Source: CAIQPV01 sp964480365
GTDB taxonomy: Bacteria > Pseudomonadota > Gammaproteobacteria > Burkholderiales > Gallionellaceae
Length of the DNA: 64,000 nt
Assembly: GCA_964480365.1 (NCBI GenBank)
Contig: CAYZPM010000001.1
Coordinates: 62,001-126,000, forward strand
Direction of reading: 5' to 3'
Shown here: in pieces, positions 6,983 to 15,186 of the stretch
Layout: every line of letters starts with the position of its first letter
Position numbering within the stretch: the stretch's first letter is position 1
Position numbers and translations under genes: made by a program
Notes under the pieces: generated by a model
What the model was told of the DNA's origin: nothing
The model's input: only the letters and a program-made list of their open reading frames with translations
Databases searched by the model: none

Positions 6983-9055
6983 ATGACAACCAAGACTGTT
7001 TCATTTCCCCTGTTTGAGCGCGAGATCGTCAAACAGGCCGTGGTGGACTCGTTCAAGAAATTGAATCCGCAGCAACAGATGAAAAACCCGGTGATGTTCG
7101 TGGTGTGGGTCGGCAGCGTGTTGACGACGTTGCTGTTCATCCAAGCGCTCACCGGAAAAGGCGAAGCTCCAGCAGGATTCATTCTGGCAATAACCTTGTG
7201 GCTGTGGTTCACCGTGCTGTTCGCCAACTTCGCCGAAGCAATAGCCGAAGGCCGCAGCCGCGCTCAGGCTGCCGCAATGCGTAGCGCCAAGCGCGATGTC
7301 CAAGCCAAGAAACTGGTGCGCCCGCAATACGGTGAAAAATACGCTCTGGCACCCGGCTCCAGCCTGCGCAAGGACGATGTGGTGCTGGTGGAGACGGGCG
7401 ACTTTATCCCCGGCGACGGCACAGTAATCGAGGGCGTGGCCTCGGTGGATGAAAGCGCCATCACCGGCGAGAGCGCGCCGGTAATACGCGAATCAGGCGG
7501 CGACTTCAGCTCGGTAACCGGCGGTACGCGGGTGCTGTCCGACTGGCTAGTGGTGCGCATCACCACCAATCCTGGCGAGACTTTTTTGGATCGCATGATC
7601 GCGATGGTAGAAAGTGCCAAGCGCCAGAAGACACCTAACGAAATTGCGCTCACCATCTTGCTGGTAGCGATGACGTTGATCTTCCTGTTTGTCATCGTCA
7701 CCCTGTTGCCATTCTCCCTGTATAGCGTCGAAGTGGCCAAAGCGGGTGCACCTATCAGCATCACCGTTCTGGTGGCACTGCTGGTGTGCCTGATCCCCAC
7801 TACCATCGGCGGCCTACTGTCCGCCATCGGCGTGGCGGGCATGGGGCGCATGTTGCAGAAGAACGTGATCGCAACGAGCGGTCGTGCGGTGGAAGCGGCG
7901 GGCGACGTGGACGTGTTGCTGCTGGATAAGACAGGCACGATTACGTTGGGTAATCGTCAGGCCAGCAACTTCCTGCATGCCAGCGGTGTGACCGAAGCTG
8001 AACTGGCCGACGCAGCGCAACTCGCCTCGCTGGCCGACGAAACACCGGAAGGCCGCAGTATTGTCGTGCTGGCCAAGGAAAAATTCGCACTGCGCGAACG
8101 CGACATTCATGCGCTGGGCGCGACCTTTGTGCCGTTCAGTGCGCAGACCCGTATGAGTGGCGTAAACCTGGGAGAGCGTCAAATCCGTAAGGGTGCGACG
8201 GATGCCATCCGTAATTATGTCATCAGTCTGGGCGGAAGCTTTCCAACTGGGGTGGACGCTATCGTGGACAGCGTCGCGCGTCGCGGCAGCACGCCGCTGG
8301 TGGTGGCGGATGGAATAAAAGTGCTGGGCGTAATTGAGCTCAAGGACGTGGTCAAGGGCGGCATCAAGGAACGCTTCGCCGAACTGCGTCGCATGGGCAT
8401 CAAGACCATCATGATTACCGGCGACAACCGCCTTACCGCCGCCGCCATCGCAGCCGAAGCCGGGGTGGATGATTTCCTCGCCGAAGCAACACCGGAAGCC
8501 AAGCTGAAACTGATCCGTGAACATCAGGCACAAGGTCGGCTGGTGGCAATGACCGGCGACGGCACCAACGATGCCCCGGCGCTGGCGCAGGCCGACGTGG
8601 CGGTGGCAATGAACACCGGCACGCAGGCCGCCAAGGAAGCTGGCAACATGGTGGATCTGGATTCCAATCCGACCAAGTTGATCGAGATCGTCGAGACCGG
8701 CAAACAGATGTTGATGACTCGCGGTTCCTTGACCACCTTCAGTATTGCCAACGATGTAGCCAAATATTTCGCCATCATTCCGGCGGCATTTGTGACCACC
8801 TATCCGGCGCTCGGCGCACTCAACGTGATGCACTTGGCGACGCCGTCCAGCGCCATCCTGTCCGCCGTGATCTTCAACGCGCTAATCATCATCGCCCTGG
8901 TTCCTCTGGCGCTGAAAGGCGTGAAATACCGCGCCATCGGAGCAAACGTGCTGCTGCGCAACAACCTGCTGATTTATGGATTGGGCGGAATCATTATTCC
9001 CTTCATCGGGATCAAATTGATCGACATGATACTTGTCGGCATGGGCTTGGTGTAA
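6983..9055 (+). CDS. kdpB: K+-transporting ATPase subunit B (P-type ATPase)
   Basis: Catalytic P-type ATPase subunit of KdpFABC. The start is the ATG at 6983 (MTTKTVSFPLFEREIV), preceded by GGAGAG; an upstream ATG at 6941 would add unconserved residues made by repeat DNA. The 690-residue protein has the actuator motif TGES (the family's inhibitory phosphoserine site), the phosphorylation motif DKTGTITLG, nucleotide-domain motifs, and the hinge GDGTNDAPAL, plus NPTKLIEIVETGKQ typical of KdpB. All catalytic motifs are intact. Between kdpA and kdpC on the same strand. Confidence 0.97.
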   Translation: MTTKTVSFPLFEREIVKQAVVDSFKKLNPQQQMKNPVMFVVWVGSVLTTLLFIQALTGKGEAPAGFILAITLWLWFTVLFANFAEAIAEGRSRAQAAAMRSAKRDVQAKKLVRPQYGEKYALAPGSSLRKDDVVLVETGDFIPGDGTVIEGVASVDESAITGESAPVIRESGGDFSSVTGGTRVLSDWLVVRITTNPGETFLDRMIAMVESAKRQKTPNEIALTILLVAMTLIFLFVIVTLLPFSLYSVEVAKAGAPISITVLVALLVCLIPTTIGGLLSAIGVAGMGRMLQKNVIATSGRAVEAAGDVDVLLLDKTGTITLGNRQASNFLHASGVTEAELADAAQLASLADETPEGRSIVVLAKEKFALRERDIHALGATFVPFSAQTRMSGVNLGERQIRKGATDAIRNYVISLGGSFPTGVDAIVDSVARRGSTPLVVADGIKVLGVIELKDVVKGGIKERFAELRRMGIKTIMITGDNRLTAAAIAAEAGVDDFLAEATPEAKLKLIREHQAQGRLVAMTGDGTNDAPALAQADVAVAMNTGTQAAKEAGNMVDLDSNPTKLIEIVETGKQMLMTRGSLTTFSIANDVAKYFAIIPAAFVTTYPALGALNVMHLATPSSAILSAVIFNALIIIALVPLALKGVKYRAIGANVLLRNNLLIYGLGGIIIPFIGIKLIDMILVGMGLV

Positions 9056-9096
9056 CGCAGTTGTACGCTTAACAATGGAATAAGGAAGGAAACATC

Positions 9097-9669
9097 ATGT
9101 TAAAAGAAATTCGTCCCGCTGTAGTCAGCTTCCTGTTGCTGACGTTACTTACCGGAATCGCCTACCCTCTGCTGGTGACAGGCGTTTCCCAAGTGGTCAT
9201 GCCCGACCAAGCCAACGGTAGCCTGATCATGAAAGACGGCAAACCGGTTGGTTCCAGTCTCATTGGCCAGTCGTTCTCTGACCCCAAGTATTTCTGGAGC
9301 CGTCCTTCGGCGACCAGCCCGATGCCCAATAACCCAACAGCCTCCGGTGGCTCCAACTTGGGGCCAACCAACCCGGCGTTGATGGATGGGGTGAAAGGCC
9401 GAGTTCAAGCCTTGCGCGATGCCGATCCCGGAAATCAGCAGCCGGTTCCGGTTGATCTGGTGACCACATCCGCCAGCGGTCTTGATCCGCACATCAGCCC
9501 TGCTGCGGCGGAATACCAGCTTGCGCGCGTGGCACGGGTACGCAATCTAAGCCCGGATGTCGTAAACAAGTTGGTGGCGGAACACACTGAGGGTCGTCAG
9601 TTCGGCATTCTGGGCGAGCCTCGGGTGAATGTGCTGGAACTTAATCTGGCTCTTGATGCAGCACATTAG
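9097..9669 (+). CDS. kdpC: K+-transporting ATPase subunit C
   Basis: Membrane-anchored periplasmic subunit of the Kdp pump, 190 residues, the normal size. One N-terminal helix (VVSFLLLTLLTGIAYPLLVTGV) is followed by the family motifs GSLIMKDGKPVGSSLIGQ, FWSRPSAT, and DPHISPAAAEYQ..RVARVR near the C-terminus. The ribosome site AAGGAAGG precedes ATG 9097. Last gene of the operon; kdpD/kdpE are not adjacent, so the sensor pair must be elsewhere or absent. Confidence 0.97.
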   Translation: MLKEIRPAVVSFLLLTLLTGIAYPLLVTGVSQVVMPDQANGSLIMKDGKPVGSSLIGQSFSDPKYFWSRPSATSPMPNNPTASGGSNLGPTNPALMDGVKGRVQALRDADPGNQQPVPVDLVTTSASGLDPHISPAAAEYQLARVARVRNLSPDVVNKLVAEHTEGRQFGILGEPRVNVLELNLALDAAH

Positions 9670-9690
9670 AATTGGATTGCGCAACATCTG

Positions 9691-9721
9691 GTTGGGTGGG
9701 CACAAAAAGCGCCTACCCAAC
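9691..9721. terminator. hairpin after kdpC, possible terminator
   Basis: GTTGGGTGGGC, loop ACAAAAAGC, then GCCTACCCAAC forms an 11-bp stem with one G-T pair, 21 bp after the kdpC stop and between two convergent genes. There is no T-run, so it may be one of the GTAGGGTGGGC-type palindromes of this genome rather than a classical terminator. Its location between the kdpC end and the bdhA end would still suit transcription arrest. Confidence 0.45.
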
Positions 9722-9763
9722 TTGGCGGGACGAAAGAGACACCCAAATGCATTTTCGAAATAG

Positions 9764-10549
9764 TTACTGCATGAACCATCCGTGACTGACCACGAGCGAT
9801 TGTCCGGTCAGTGCATTGGTCGGAAACGATGCAAACATTAATGCCACCTGCGCGACGTCTGCTGTGGTGGTGAATTCCCCGTCAATAGTATTTTTCAGCA
9901 TCACGTTCTTGATCACCGCCTCTTCACTGATGCCAAGCACTCTGGCCTGTTCGGGAATCTGCTTTTCCACCAGCGGCGTACGGACAAAGCCTGGGCATAT
10001 AACATTTGCACGTATATTGTGTTTCGCGCCTTCCTTGGCAACCGTTTTGGCCAGCCCGATCAGGCCGTGCTTGGCGGTAACGTAAGGGGCCTTCAGCATT
10101 GAGGCTTCCTTGGAATGGACCGATCCCATATAGATAATGCTGCCGCCCTTGCTGCTTGCAATCATCTGCTTCATGCAAGCGCGCGTCGTCAGAAATGCGC
10201 CGTCGAGATGAATCGCAAGCATCTTTTTCCAGTCTGCAAAACTGAACTCCTCAATCGGATGTACGATCTGGATGCCAGCATTGCTAATCAGAATATCGAT
10301 GTTGCCAAACGCCTTGACGGCTTTATGCACGGCGGCTGCGACTTGAGCTTCATCGGTAACATCCACCGCTATGCCGATTGCCTTGGCACCGGTTTTTTCA
10401 ATCTCGGCGGCTGTGGCGTTGGCCCCCTGCTGATTCAAATCGGCGATCACAATGTTCGCGCCTTCACGCGCAAATTCAAGCGCGATCTCTTTGCCGATAC
10501 CGCTGGCCGAACCGGTGATGAATGCAACTTTACCTTCTAGTCGTGACAT
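9764..10549 (-). CDS. bdhA: 3-hydroxybutyrate dehydrogenase (SDR family)
   Basis: NAD-dependent interconversion of (R)-3-hydroxybutyrate and acetoacetate. The 261-residue short-chain dehydrogenase shows the Rossmann motif TGSASGIG (about residues 12-19), NAG at 90-92, the catalytic Ser in MGSVHSKEAS, and YVTAKHG holding the YxxxK pair. The segment RANVICPGFVRTPLVEKQIPEQA and the ending SHGWFMQ are typical of D-3-hydroxybutyrate dehydrogenases (the family ends near GGW). ATG is preceded by AGGAG. Three bases separate it from the upstream acetoacetate decarboxylase gene, so both are in one operon and act on acetoacetate. Confidence 0.9.
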   Translation of the reverse strand: MSRLEGKVAFITGSASGIGKEIALEFAREGANIVIADLNQQGANATAAEIEKTGAKAIGIAVDVTDEAQVAAAVHKAVKAFGNIDILISNAGIQIVHPIEEFSFADWKKMLAIHLDGAFLTTRACMKQMIASSKGGSIIYMGSVHSKEASMLKAPYVTAKHGLIGLAKTVAKEGAKHNIRANVICPGFVRTPLVEKQIPEQARVLGISEEAVIKNVMLKNTIDGEFTTTADVAQVALMFASFPTNALTGQSLVVSHGWFMQ

Positions 10550-10552
10550 GGT

Positions 10553-11302
10553 TTACTCCTTTTGCGGTGCAAGATAGTCGTATACGACTTCGCCCAGATC
10601 GAGCGTCAGATCTGCAATAAAGTGCAGTGCGGACTCAATTTTAAGCACCGGCAAATCCGCTACGGGCGCAAGCGCATGCGGATGAAGTTCCAGTGAACCC
10701 GGCGCAGTCCATGCACCTTTGAGTGTCACCTGAGTCGTGTAATAGCGCACCAGTTCACAAATGCGCGCTGAACCGTCAACATGCGGAATGATTTTCAGCA
10801 GAAAATTAGGTGCGGCGAGTGCGGCCAGCACTACGGCATGATCGACCACACGATGCTTGAATCCCATCGTCGCTTTGGCGATGCACACTTTTCCATAATC
10901 AAGCGTACCCACCAGCGTATCGATGTCGGTTTCAAGTTTTGGCGATGCAAGTTTTTTTGGAAAACCCCACAATTCGCGTCCACCGGCGATGGGCGGATGA
11001 TCATTCAGGTACATCGCATGGGCGTAGTTGCCATTCACACCACGAAAACTAACCGGGATGACCTGACCGGATTCGGTGTAATCGCCAAATCCGGTTGAAT
11101 CGGGCATGCGGATAAATTCAAACTTCACCAGCGGTTCAGAAATTTCCAGCGGCTCGGGCACCACCGCGCGTAGCGCATCCCTGTCCGTTCGGTAGGTAAT
11201 GATCAGAAATTCGCGATTGCTGAAGCGGTAAGGCCCGCGCGGGAATGCAGGACTGGTCAGCGGCATCGCGAAGGCGTTGGCTTTGATTTCTTCGATTTTC
11301 AT
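10553..11302 (-). CDS. adc: acetoacetate decarboxylase
   Basis: Decarboxylates acetoacetate to acetone and CO2 through a lysine Schiff base. The 249-residue protein has the family core, including RELWGFPKKLASPK around residues 108-121 in which the first lysine of the KK pair is the Schiff-base residue and the second tunes its pKa. YAHAMYLNDHPPIAGGRELW upstream and a C-terminal half with LPVLKIESALHFIADLTLD also fit. Gene order CoA-transferase, decarboxylase, 3-hydroxybutyrate dehydrogenase on one strand with tiny gaps points to a shared acetoacetate pathway. Some Adc-family members have lost decarboxylase activity, but here the lysines are kept. Confidence 0.88.
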   Translation of the reverse strand: MKIEEIKANAFAMPLTSPAFPRGPYRFSNREFLIITYRTDRDALRAVVPEPLEISEPLVKFEFIRMPDSTGFGDYTESGQVIPVSFRGVNGNYAHAMYLNDHPPIAGGRELWGFPKKLASPKLETDIDTLVGTLDYGKVCIAKATMGFKHRVVDHAVVLAALAAPNFLLKIIPHVDGSARICELVRYYTTQVTLKGAWTAPGSLELHPHALAPVADLPVLKIESALHFIADLTLDLGEVVYDYLAPQKE

Positions 11303-11320
11303 TTGTTTTGAATCCTTAAT

Positions 11321-12955
11321 TTATTTAGTTTGTTGCTCAGCCAGCATGTCATCACGTATTCCCATCGTCTCATCGCGGAAGATGCGATGATCCATCATCT
11401 TTAGCGTAGGCGAGATCGCCGGGCGAAAGGCCATCTGGCTTATGATGTCCCGTTCGAGGTCGATGCCGGGGGCGATTTCGATCAGTTCCAGCCCGGTCTC
11501 GACCAGGCGGAAGACGCAGCGTTCGGTGACGTAAAGTACCTGTTGTCCGCTCTTGAAGGCGTGCTGACCACTGAAAGTACGCTGTTCGACAACGTCAACG
11601 AACTTTCTTAATTCGCCTTCCTTGAGAATTTTCAAGCTGCCGTCGTCAATCGTAACGGTCAGATGACCGGTGGTAAACGTTCCGACGAAGACTACCTTCT
11701 TCGCATTCTGGCTGATGCTGATGAAACCGCCGACACCGGCCAGATGCTGGCCGAACTTGCTGACATTGAGGTTGCCACAGGCATCGGCCTGAGCCAGTCC
11801 CAGGAAGGCTATATCGAGGCCGCCGCCGTCGTAGAAATCGAACTGATAAGGCTGGTCGATGATCGCTTCGGCGTTGCTGGCTGCACCGAAATTCAGCCCG
11901 CCTGCCGGAATACCGCCGATGACACCGGGTTCGGCAGTGAGCGTCATCAGGTGGATGATCGCTTCTTCGGCGGCAACGTTGGCGACCCCCTCGGGCATGC
12001 CGATGCCCAGATTAACGATGTCGTGAGCTTTGAGTTCAAGTGCCGCGCGGCGGGCAATAATCTTGCGCTCGGAAAGTCCCATCGTCTGGATCGAGGAGCT
12101 TGGCACCTTGATCTCGCCGGAGAACGCCGGGTTGTATTGTTCGAGGAAGGTCTGCATGTGGTACTCGGGTTTCTCGGCAATCACCACGTAATCGATCAGA
12201 ATGCCCGGAATCTTTACTTGCCGAGGGTTGAGCGATCCGCGCTCAGCAATACGCTCAACCTGAACGATGACGATGCCCCCTGAATTATGCGCGGCCATCG
12301 CGATAGCCAATGCATCAAGCGTCAATGCCTCCTTTTCCATCGTGATATTACCGTCCGGATCAGCCGTGGTGCCGCGAACGATGCCGACGTGAATGGGAAA
12401 CGTCCTGTAAAAAAGATACTCCTCGCCATCGATAATTTTCAGTTCGACGAGTTCCTTTTTTGTAATGGAATTGATCTTGCCACCGCCATAGCGCGGGTCA
12501 ACAAAAGTGCCAAGACCGACGCGCGAGAGTAGCCCCGGTCGGCCTGCTGCAATGTCACGGAACAGATGGGTGATGACACCCTGCGGCAAGTTGTAGGCTT
12601 CGATAAGGTCGGTGACGGCGAGCTGTTGCAGTTTCGGCACCAGCCCCCAGTGGCCGCCGATGACACGCGCCACCAGCCCTTCATGACCCAAATGGTTGAG
12701 GCCGCGTTCCTTGCCGTCGCCCTGACCGGCGGCGTAAACGAGCGTAAGATTGCGCGGACTGCCTGCCAACGATTGTGGGTCGGCACCGAGAAAACGTCGC
12801 TCAAGAGCGACGGCAATATTTTCGGCGAACCCGATGCCGACAAAGCCACCGGTAGCGACCGTATTGCCGTCGCGGATCAGGCGCACGGCATCGGCAGCGC
12901 TGACGATCTTGTTGCGCTTGCCAGACAGTTGCTGCGGGATTGTTTGAAGTGGCAT
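11321..12955 (-). CDS. acyl-CoA:carboxylate CoA-transferase (propionate/acetoacetate type, fused subunits)
   Basis: Class I CoA-transferase of 544 residues in which the two halves (alpha and beta subunits in other enzymes) are fused, as in propionate CoA-transferase and YdiF. The N-terminal half has GGFVGIGFAENIAVALE. The C-terminal half starts near residue 300 with NLGIGMPEGVANVAAEE and carries the active-site glutamate in TAEPGVIGGIPAGGLNFGAA. It would move CoA between acetoacetyl-CoA (or propionyl-CoA) and acetate or similar acids, feeding free acetoacetate to the next two gene products. ATG follows TAAGG. First gene of the three-gene operon. The precise acyl specificity cannot be read from sequence. 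Confidence 0.85.
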   Translation of the reverse strand: MPLQTIPQQLSGKRNKIVSAADAVRLIRDGNTVATGGFVGIGFAENIAVALERRFLGADPQSLAGSPRNLTLVYAAGQGDGKERGLNHLGHEGLVARVIGGHWGLVPKLQQLAVTDLIEAYNLPQGVITHLFRDIAAGRPGLLSRVGLGTFVDPRYGGGKINSITKKELVELKIIDGEEYLFYRTFPIHVGIVRGTTADPDGNITMEKEALTLDALAIAMAAHNSGGIVIVQVERIAERGSLNPRQVKIPGILIDYVVIAEKPEYHMQTFLEQYNPAFSGEIKVPSSSIQTMGLSERKIIARRAALELKAHDIVNLGIGMPEGVANVAAEEAIIHLMTLTAEPGVIGGIPAGGLNFGAASNAEAIIDQPYQFDFYDGGGLDIAFLGLAQADACGNLNVSKFGQHLAGVGGFISISQNAKKVVFVGTFTTGHLTVTIDDGSLKILKEGELRKFVDVVEQRTFSGQHAFKSGQQVLYVTERCVFRLVETGLELIEIAPGIDLERDIISQMAFRPAISPTLKMMDHRIFRDETMGIRDDMLAEQQTK

Positions 12956-13233
12956 GTGCCTTACCGGGTAATGAACTCATGGCTCGAAATAGGGCGGATT
13001 AGCCGAATGAATCATACGAAAAGAAATCCCGCGCCGTATGTTCGGTGTCGCACATAGGGCGGGAAATACTGGAAGCTAATAACGCACGCGAGGCGTTTGA
13101 ACTGCGTAATGATGCGCGTGGCAACTTGCGCGAATTAATTGTCATTCAATCTTGTTATTACGTTACCGCAGCCGCCCTTCCCCAATTACCGCAATCGACC
13201 CGATGCAGAAGTTAACTTCCCAAGGGACAAGCG
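12956..13233. other. intergenic region with repeat remnants
   Basis: About 280 bp upstream of the CoA-transferase gene without a supportable gene. It holds the words TAGGGCGGATTAGCCGAATG and CATAGGGCGGG, which resemble ends of the GTAGGGCGGATTAGCC-type dispersed repeat, and should contain the promoter of the acetoacetate operon. I see no clear sigma-54 site. Confidence 0.4.
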
Positions 13234-13764
13234 TTAGCTATTTACGCGAATCTGGACAAGTCGCTTGATGAGATTTTGTTCTGCCTTAACTTCGATAGTT
13301 TGCCCTACAGATGTATTAACTAGCGCAACTAAGGTACTAAGCGATTCACCGCTTGGAGCAACAAACTCATTTACGAAATCGGTGGGCCACTGAGGCGTGT
13401 CCATAAAGGAAACTTGAAAACTTGCGCTCTGCCCGTGTGGAAGCTCCTTTGGATACTGAGCGGTGTAGCTCCCAGACAAATTCTGTAAGCAGTATTGCTT
13501 CTTCTTGCCTTTGCCAATGGCCCATCCAACGCTATTCACGGTAACGGCCCTATCCCCCAAGTTTGTTACGTGAATTTCTACCAGCTCTTCAGCCGGAGAG
13601 CCATCACCAGCGTACAGACGGCGGATACCTGCATGGGTCATTAATCGCACGCGGTCCCTACGTGAGGCTAGGTGTAGAGAGACAAGCACTGCGGCAAATG
13701 TGGCAAAACCCGCCAGCCAAGTACCAACGACATTCCACACTTGAATCGTTTGATCGAGAGTCAT
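13234..13764 (-). CDS. hypothetical membrane-anchored protein, 176 aa
   Basis: Not recognised by family. One hydrophobic segment near the N-terminus (VWNVVGTWLAGFATFAAVLVSLHLASRRDR, about residues 9-38) would anchor it with the remaining 140 residues in the cytoplasm by the positive-inside rule. The soluble part has VEIHVTNLGDRAVTVNSVGWAIGKGKKK, a beta-rich pattern common in small stand-alone proteins of mobile or accessory regions. No ribosome site is evident before ATG 13764. The flanks contain repeats, so it may be an acquired gene. Confidence 0.6.
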   Translation of the reverse strand: MTLDQTIQVWNVVGTWLAGFATFAAVLVSLHLASRRDRVRLMTHAGIRRLYAGDGSPAEELVEIHVTNLGDRAVTVNSVGWAIGKGKKKQYCLQNLSGSYTAQYPKELPHGQSASFQVSFMDTPQWPTDFVNEFVAPSGESLSTLVALVNTSVGQTIEVKAEQNLIKRLVQIRVNS

Positions 13765-13824
13765 TGATGTATCGGTCTGCGCTATTGAAAAAGAGAGGCA
13801 TGCATAGTATTACGGATAGCCCGC

Positions 13825-13914
13825 GTAGGGCGGAACGCTTGCGGTTCCGCCGGATGTTTTTTCGCCGAACGCAAGACTTACGGCGGAACACCCCTGCGGG
13901 GCTTCCGCCCTACC
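13825..13914. repeat. paired hairpin repeat TAGGGCGGAA...TTCCGCCCTA
   Basis: Two GC-rich hairpins lie in tandem: GGCGGAAC/GTTCCGCC (about 13829-13851) and GGCGGAA..CCCC/GGGG..TTCCGCC (about 13882-13910). The outermost words TAGGGCGGAA and TTCCGCCCTA are themselves complementary. This is a dispersed intergenic palindromic element. It accounts for coding-like frames on either strand in this stretch. Confidence 0.7.
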
Positions 13915-14185
13915 TTGTTCATCGGCGTTCGCCTGTGGTAATGTCGCCAATTTCTCCGCCGCCCCAATCCATCGAATAAACACCTGCCTTCACCAAATGG
14001 TGGAAGCCCGCGCAATGACCAATGGGCATTGCACCCAATAGCCGGATATTTCACACCTCGACCATCCGATACTGGCACGTTACCGAACTTCATGTTGCCG
14101 TATTGACTGCCAGACACTTGTGAACGGCAGAAATAGGCCGACGGCCAGGTTTCTCCGGGCCTTTGCATGATACGTCGCAGATATG

Positions 14186-14563
14186 TTAATACCCGGTTTT
14201 TCTGCCCTCGATAACTGGCAACGCATTGTCGCTGATCAGAGCCCAGATCACTCGAACGATGGTTTCTGACGCTATCACCGTGTGCCGATTGTTTGCGGCG
14301 GTCAGTTTTTCCCTTAGCTCCTTGCGCACGCCCGGAAGACCGGTCAGTTCGAAAATAACGTCTATTCTGTCGCCCAAGGCTACGATGTCATCCAGGTTCA
14401 CTACCTTTATGCCCGCCGCGATGGCTTGGGCTTTCCCTGGTGTGTCCATCTGTTCCGCCGCATAGGCAAGATTAATCCCACTGCCTTTCTTGCGTAACAT
14501 TTCGCTCAGAAAAGCCGACCCAATTCTTCCCAGGCCAATGACGGCAATATTTTGTTTTTCCAT
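14186..14563 (-). CDS. stand-alone NAD(P)-binding Rossmann protein, 125 aa
   Basis: Begins MEKQNIAVIGLGRIGSAFL, a dinucleotide-binding GxGxxG motif, and continues with FELTGLPGVRKELREKLTAANNRHTVIASE, which resembles the nucleotide-binding half of homoserine or aspartate dehydrogenases (VIELTG...). The catalytic half is missing: the protein ends after 125 residues. Strong ribosome site AAGGAGAC before ATG 14563 argues that it is expressed. It could be a short sensor or chaperone of dinucleotides, or the remnant of a longer dehydrogenase; I lean to a genuine short family because the frame and start signals are intact. Confidence 0.7.
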   Translation of the reverse strand: MEKQNIAVIGLGRIGSAFLSEMLRKKGSGINLAYAAEQMDTPGKAQAIAAGIKVVNLDDIVALGDRIDVIFELTGLPGVRKELREKLTAANNRHTVIASETIVRVIWALISDNALPVIEGRKTGY

Positions 14564-14729
14564 GCTTGTCTCCTTGAATTAATGGATAGCTTTGCGGCAT
14601 TCCCCGATCCCTGCAATACCCACACTTCGTCCGCAGGATAGTATAGTGCGAATTTGGTTATCAGTGTAACGTCAAGGAAAATACCGCAGTGGTCATTTCG
14701 TATGGTGAGGAAATGACAATCAGATGTTG

Positions 14730-15077
14730 GGTGAAGCCAGCCGATAAGCCGGGTTCTGTCGTGGACAGTCATTCCTCTAGGCGTTTCGTTACCTGACGCT
14801 CAAGCAACCTACCCGCAAGCGACGCGAGCAACGTCATAGCTTGCTTATTTGGTCTTGCTCCGAATGGAGTTTACCGTGCCGTCCGTGTTACCACGTCCGC
14901 GGTGGGCTCTTACCCCGCCGTTTCACCCTCACCGGCTCCTTGCGGAGCTTAGGCAGTTTATTTTCTGTGGCACTGTTCATCACCTCACGGTGTCCGGCCA
15001 TTAACCGGCATTCTGCTCTATGGAGCCCGGACTTTCCTCTCCGCACTTACGTGCGCAGCGACTGTCTAGCCAGCTTC
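14730..15077 (-). ncRNA. rnpB: RNase P RNA, bacterial class A
   Basis: Catalytic RNA of RNase P, which matures the 5' ends of tRNAs. On the minus strand the 5' end reads GAAGCTGGCTAGACAGTCGC (E. coli: GAAGCTGACCAGACAGTCGC). It is followed by GGAGAGGAAAGTCCGGGCTC, GGGTGAAACGGCGGGGTAAG, GGTAAACTCCATTCGGAGCA, AGACCAAATAAGCAAGC, and the 3' signature TGACTGTCCACGACAGAACC then CGGCTTATCGG. All universally conserved regions (CR I-V) are present. Length of about 350 nt is normal for class A. The ends are set by homology to E. coli M1 RNA and may be off by a few bases. Confidence 0.96.
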
Positions 15078-15186
15078 GGGGTGGAGTTTAACACGGGAAG
15101 AATTGGGTATTGGCCTGCTACGAAAATTTTGTCCGAAATACAAACCTGTCGCCATGGAGGCTTATTAGCTGGAATGGAATAGCAAA

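Noticed and set aside
13878..14168. 96-codon minus-strand frame (MQRPGETWPSAYFC...)
   Set aside because: Its second half is translation of the palindromic repeat, there is no ribosome site, and no family was recognised. Could be a gene scrap at best.
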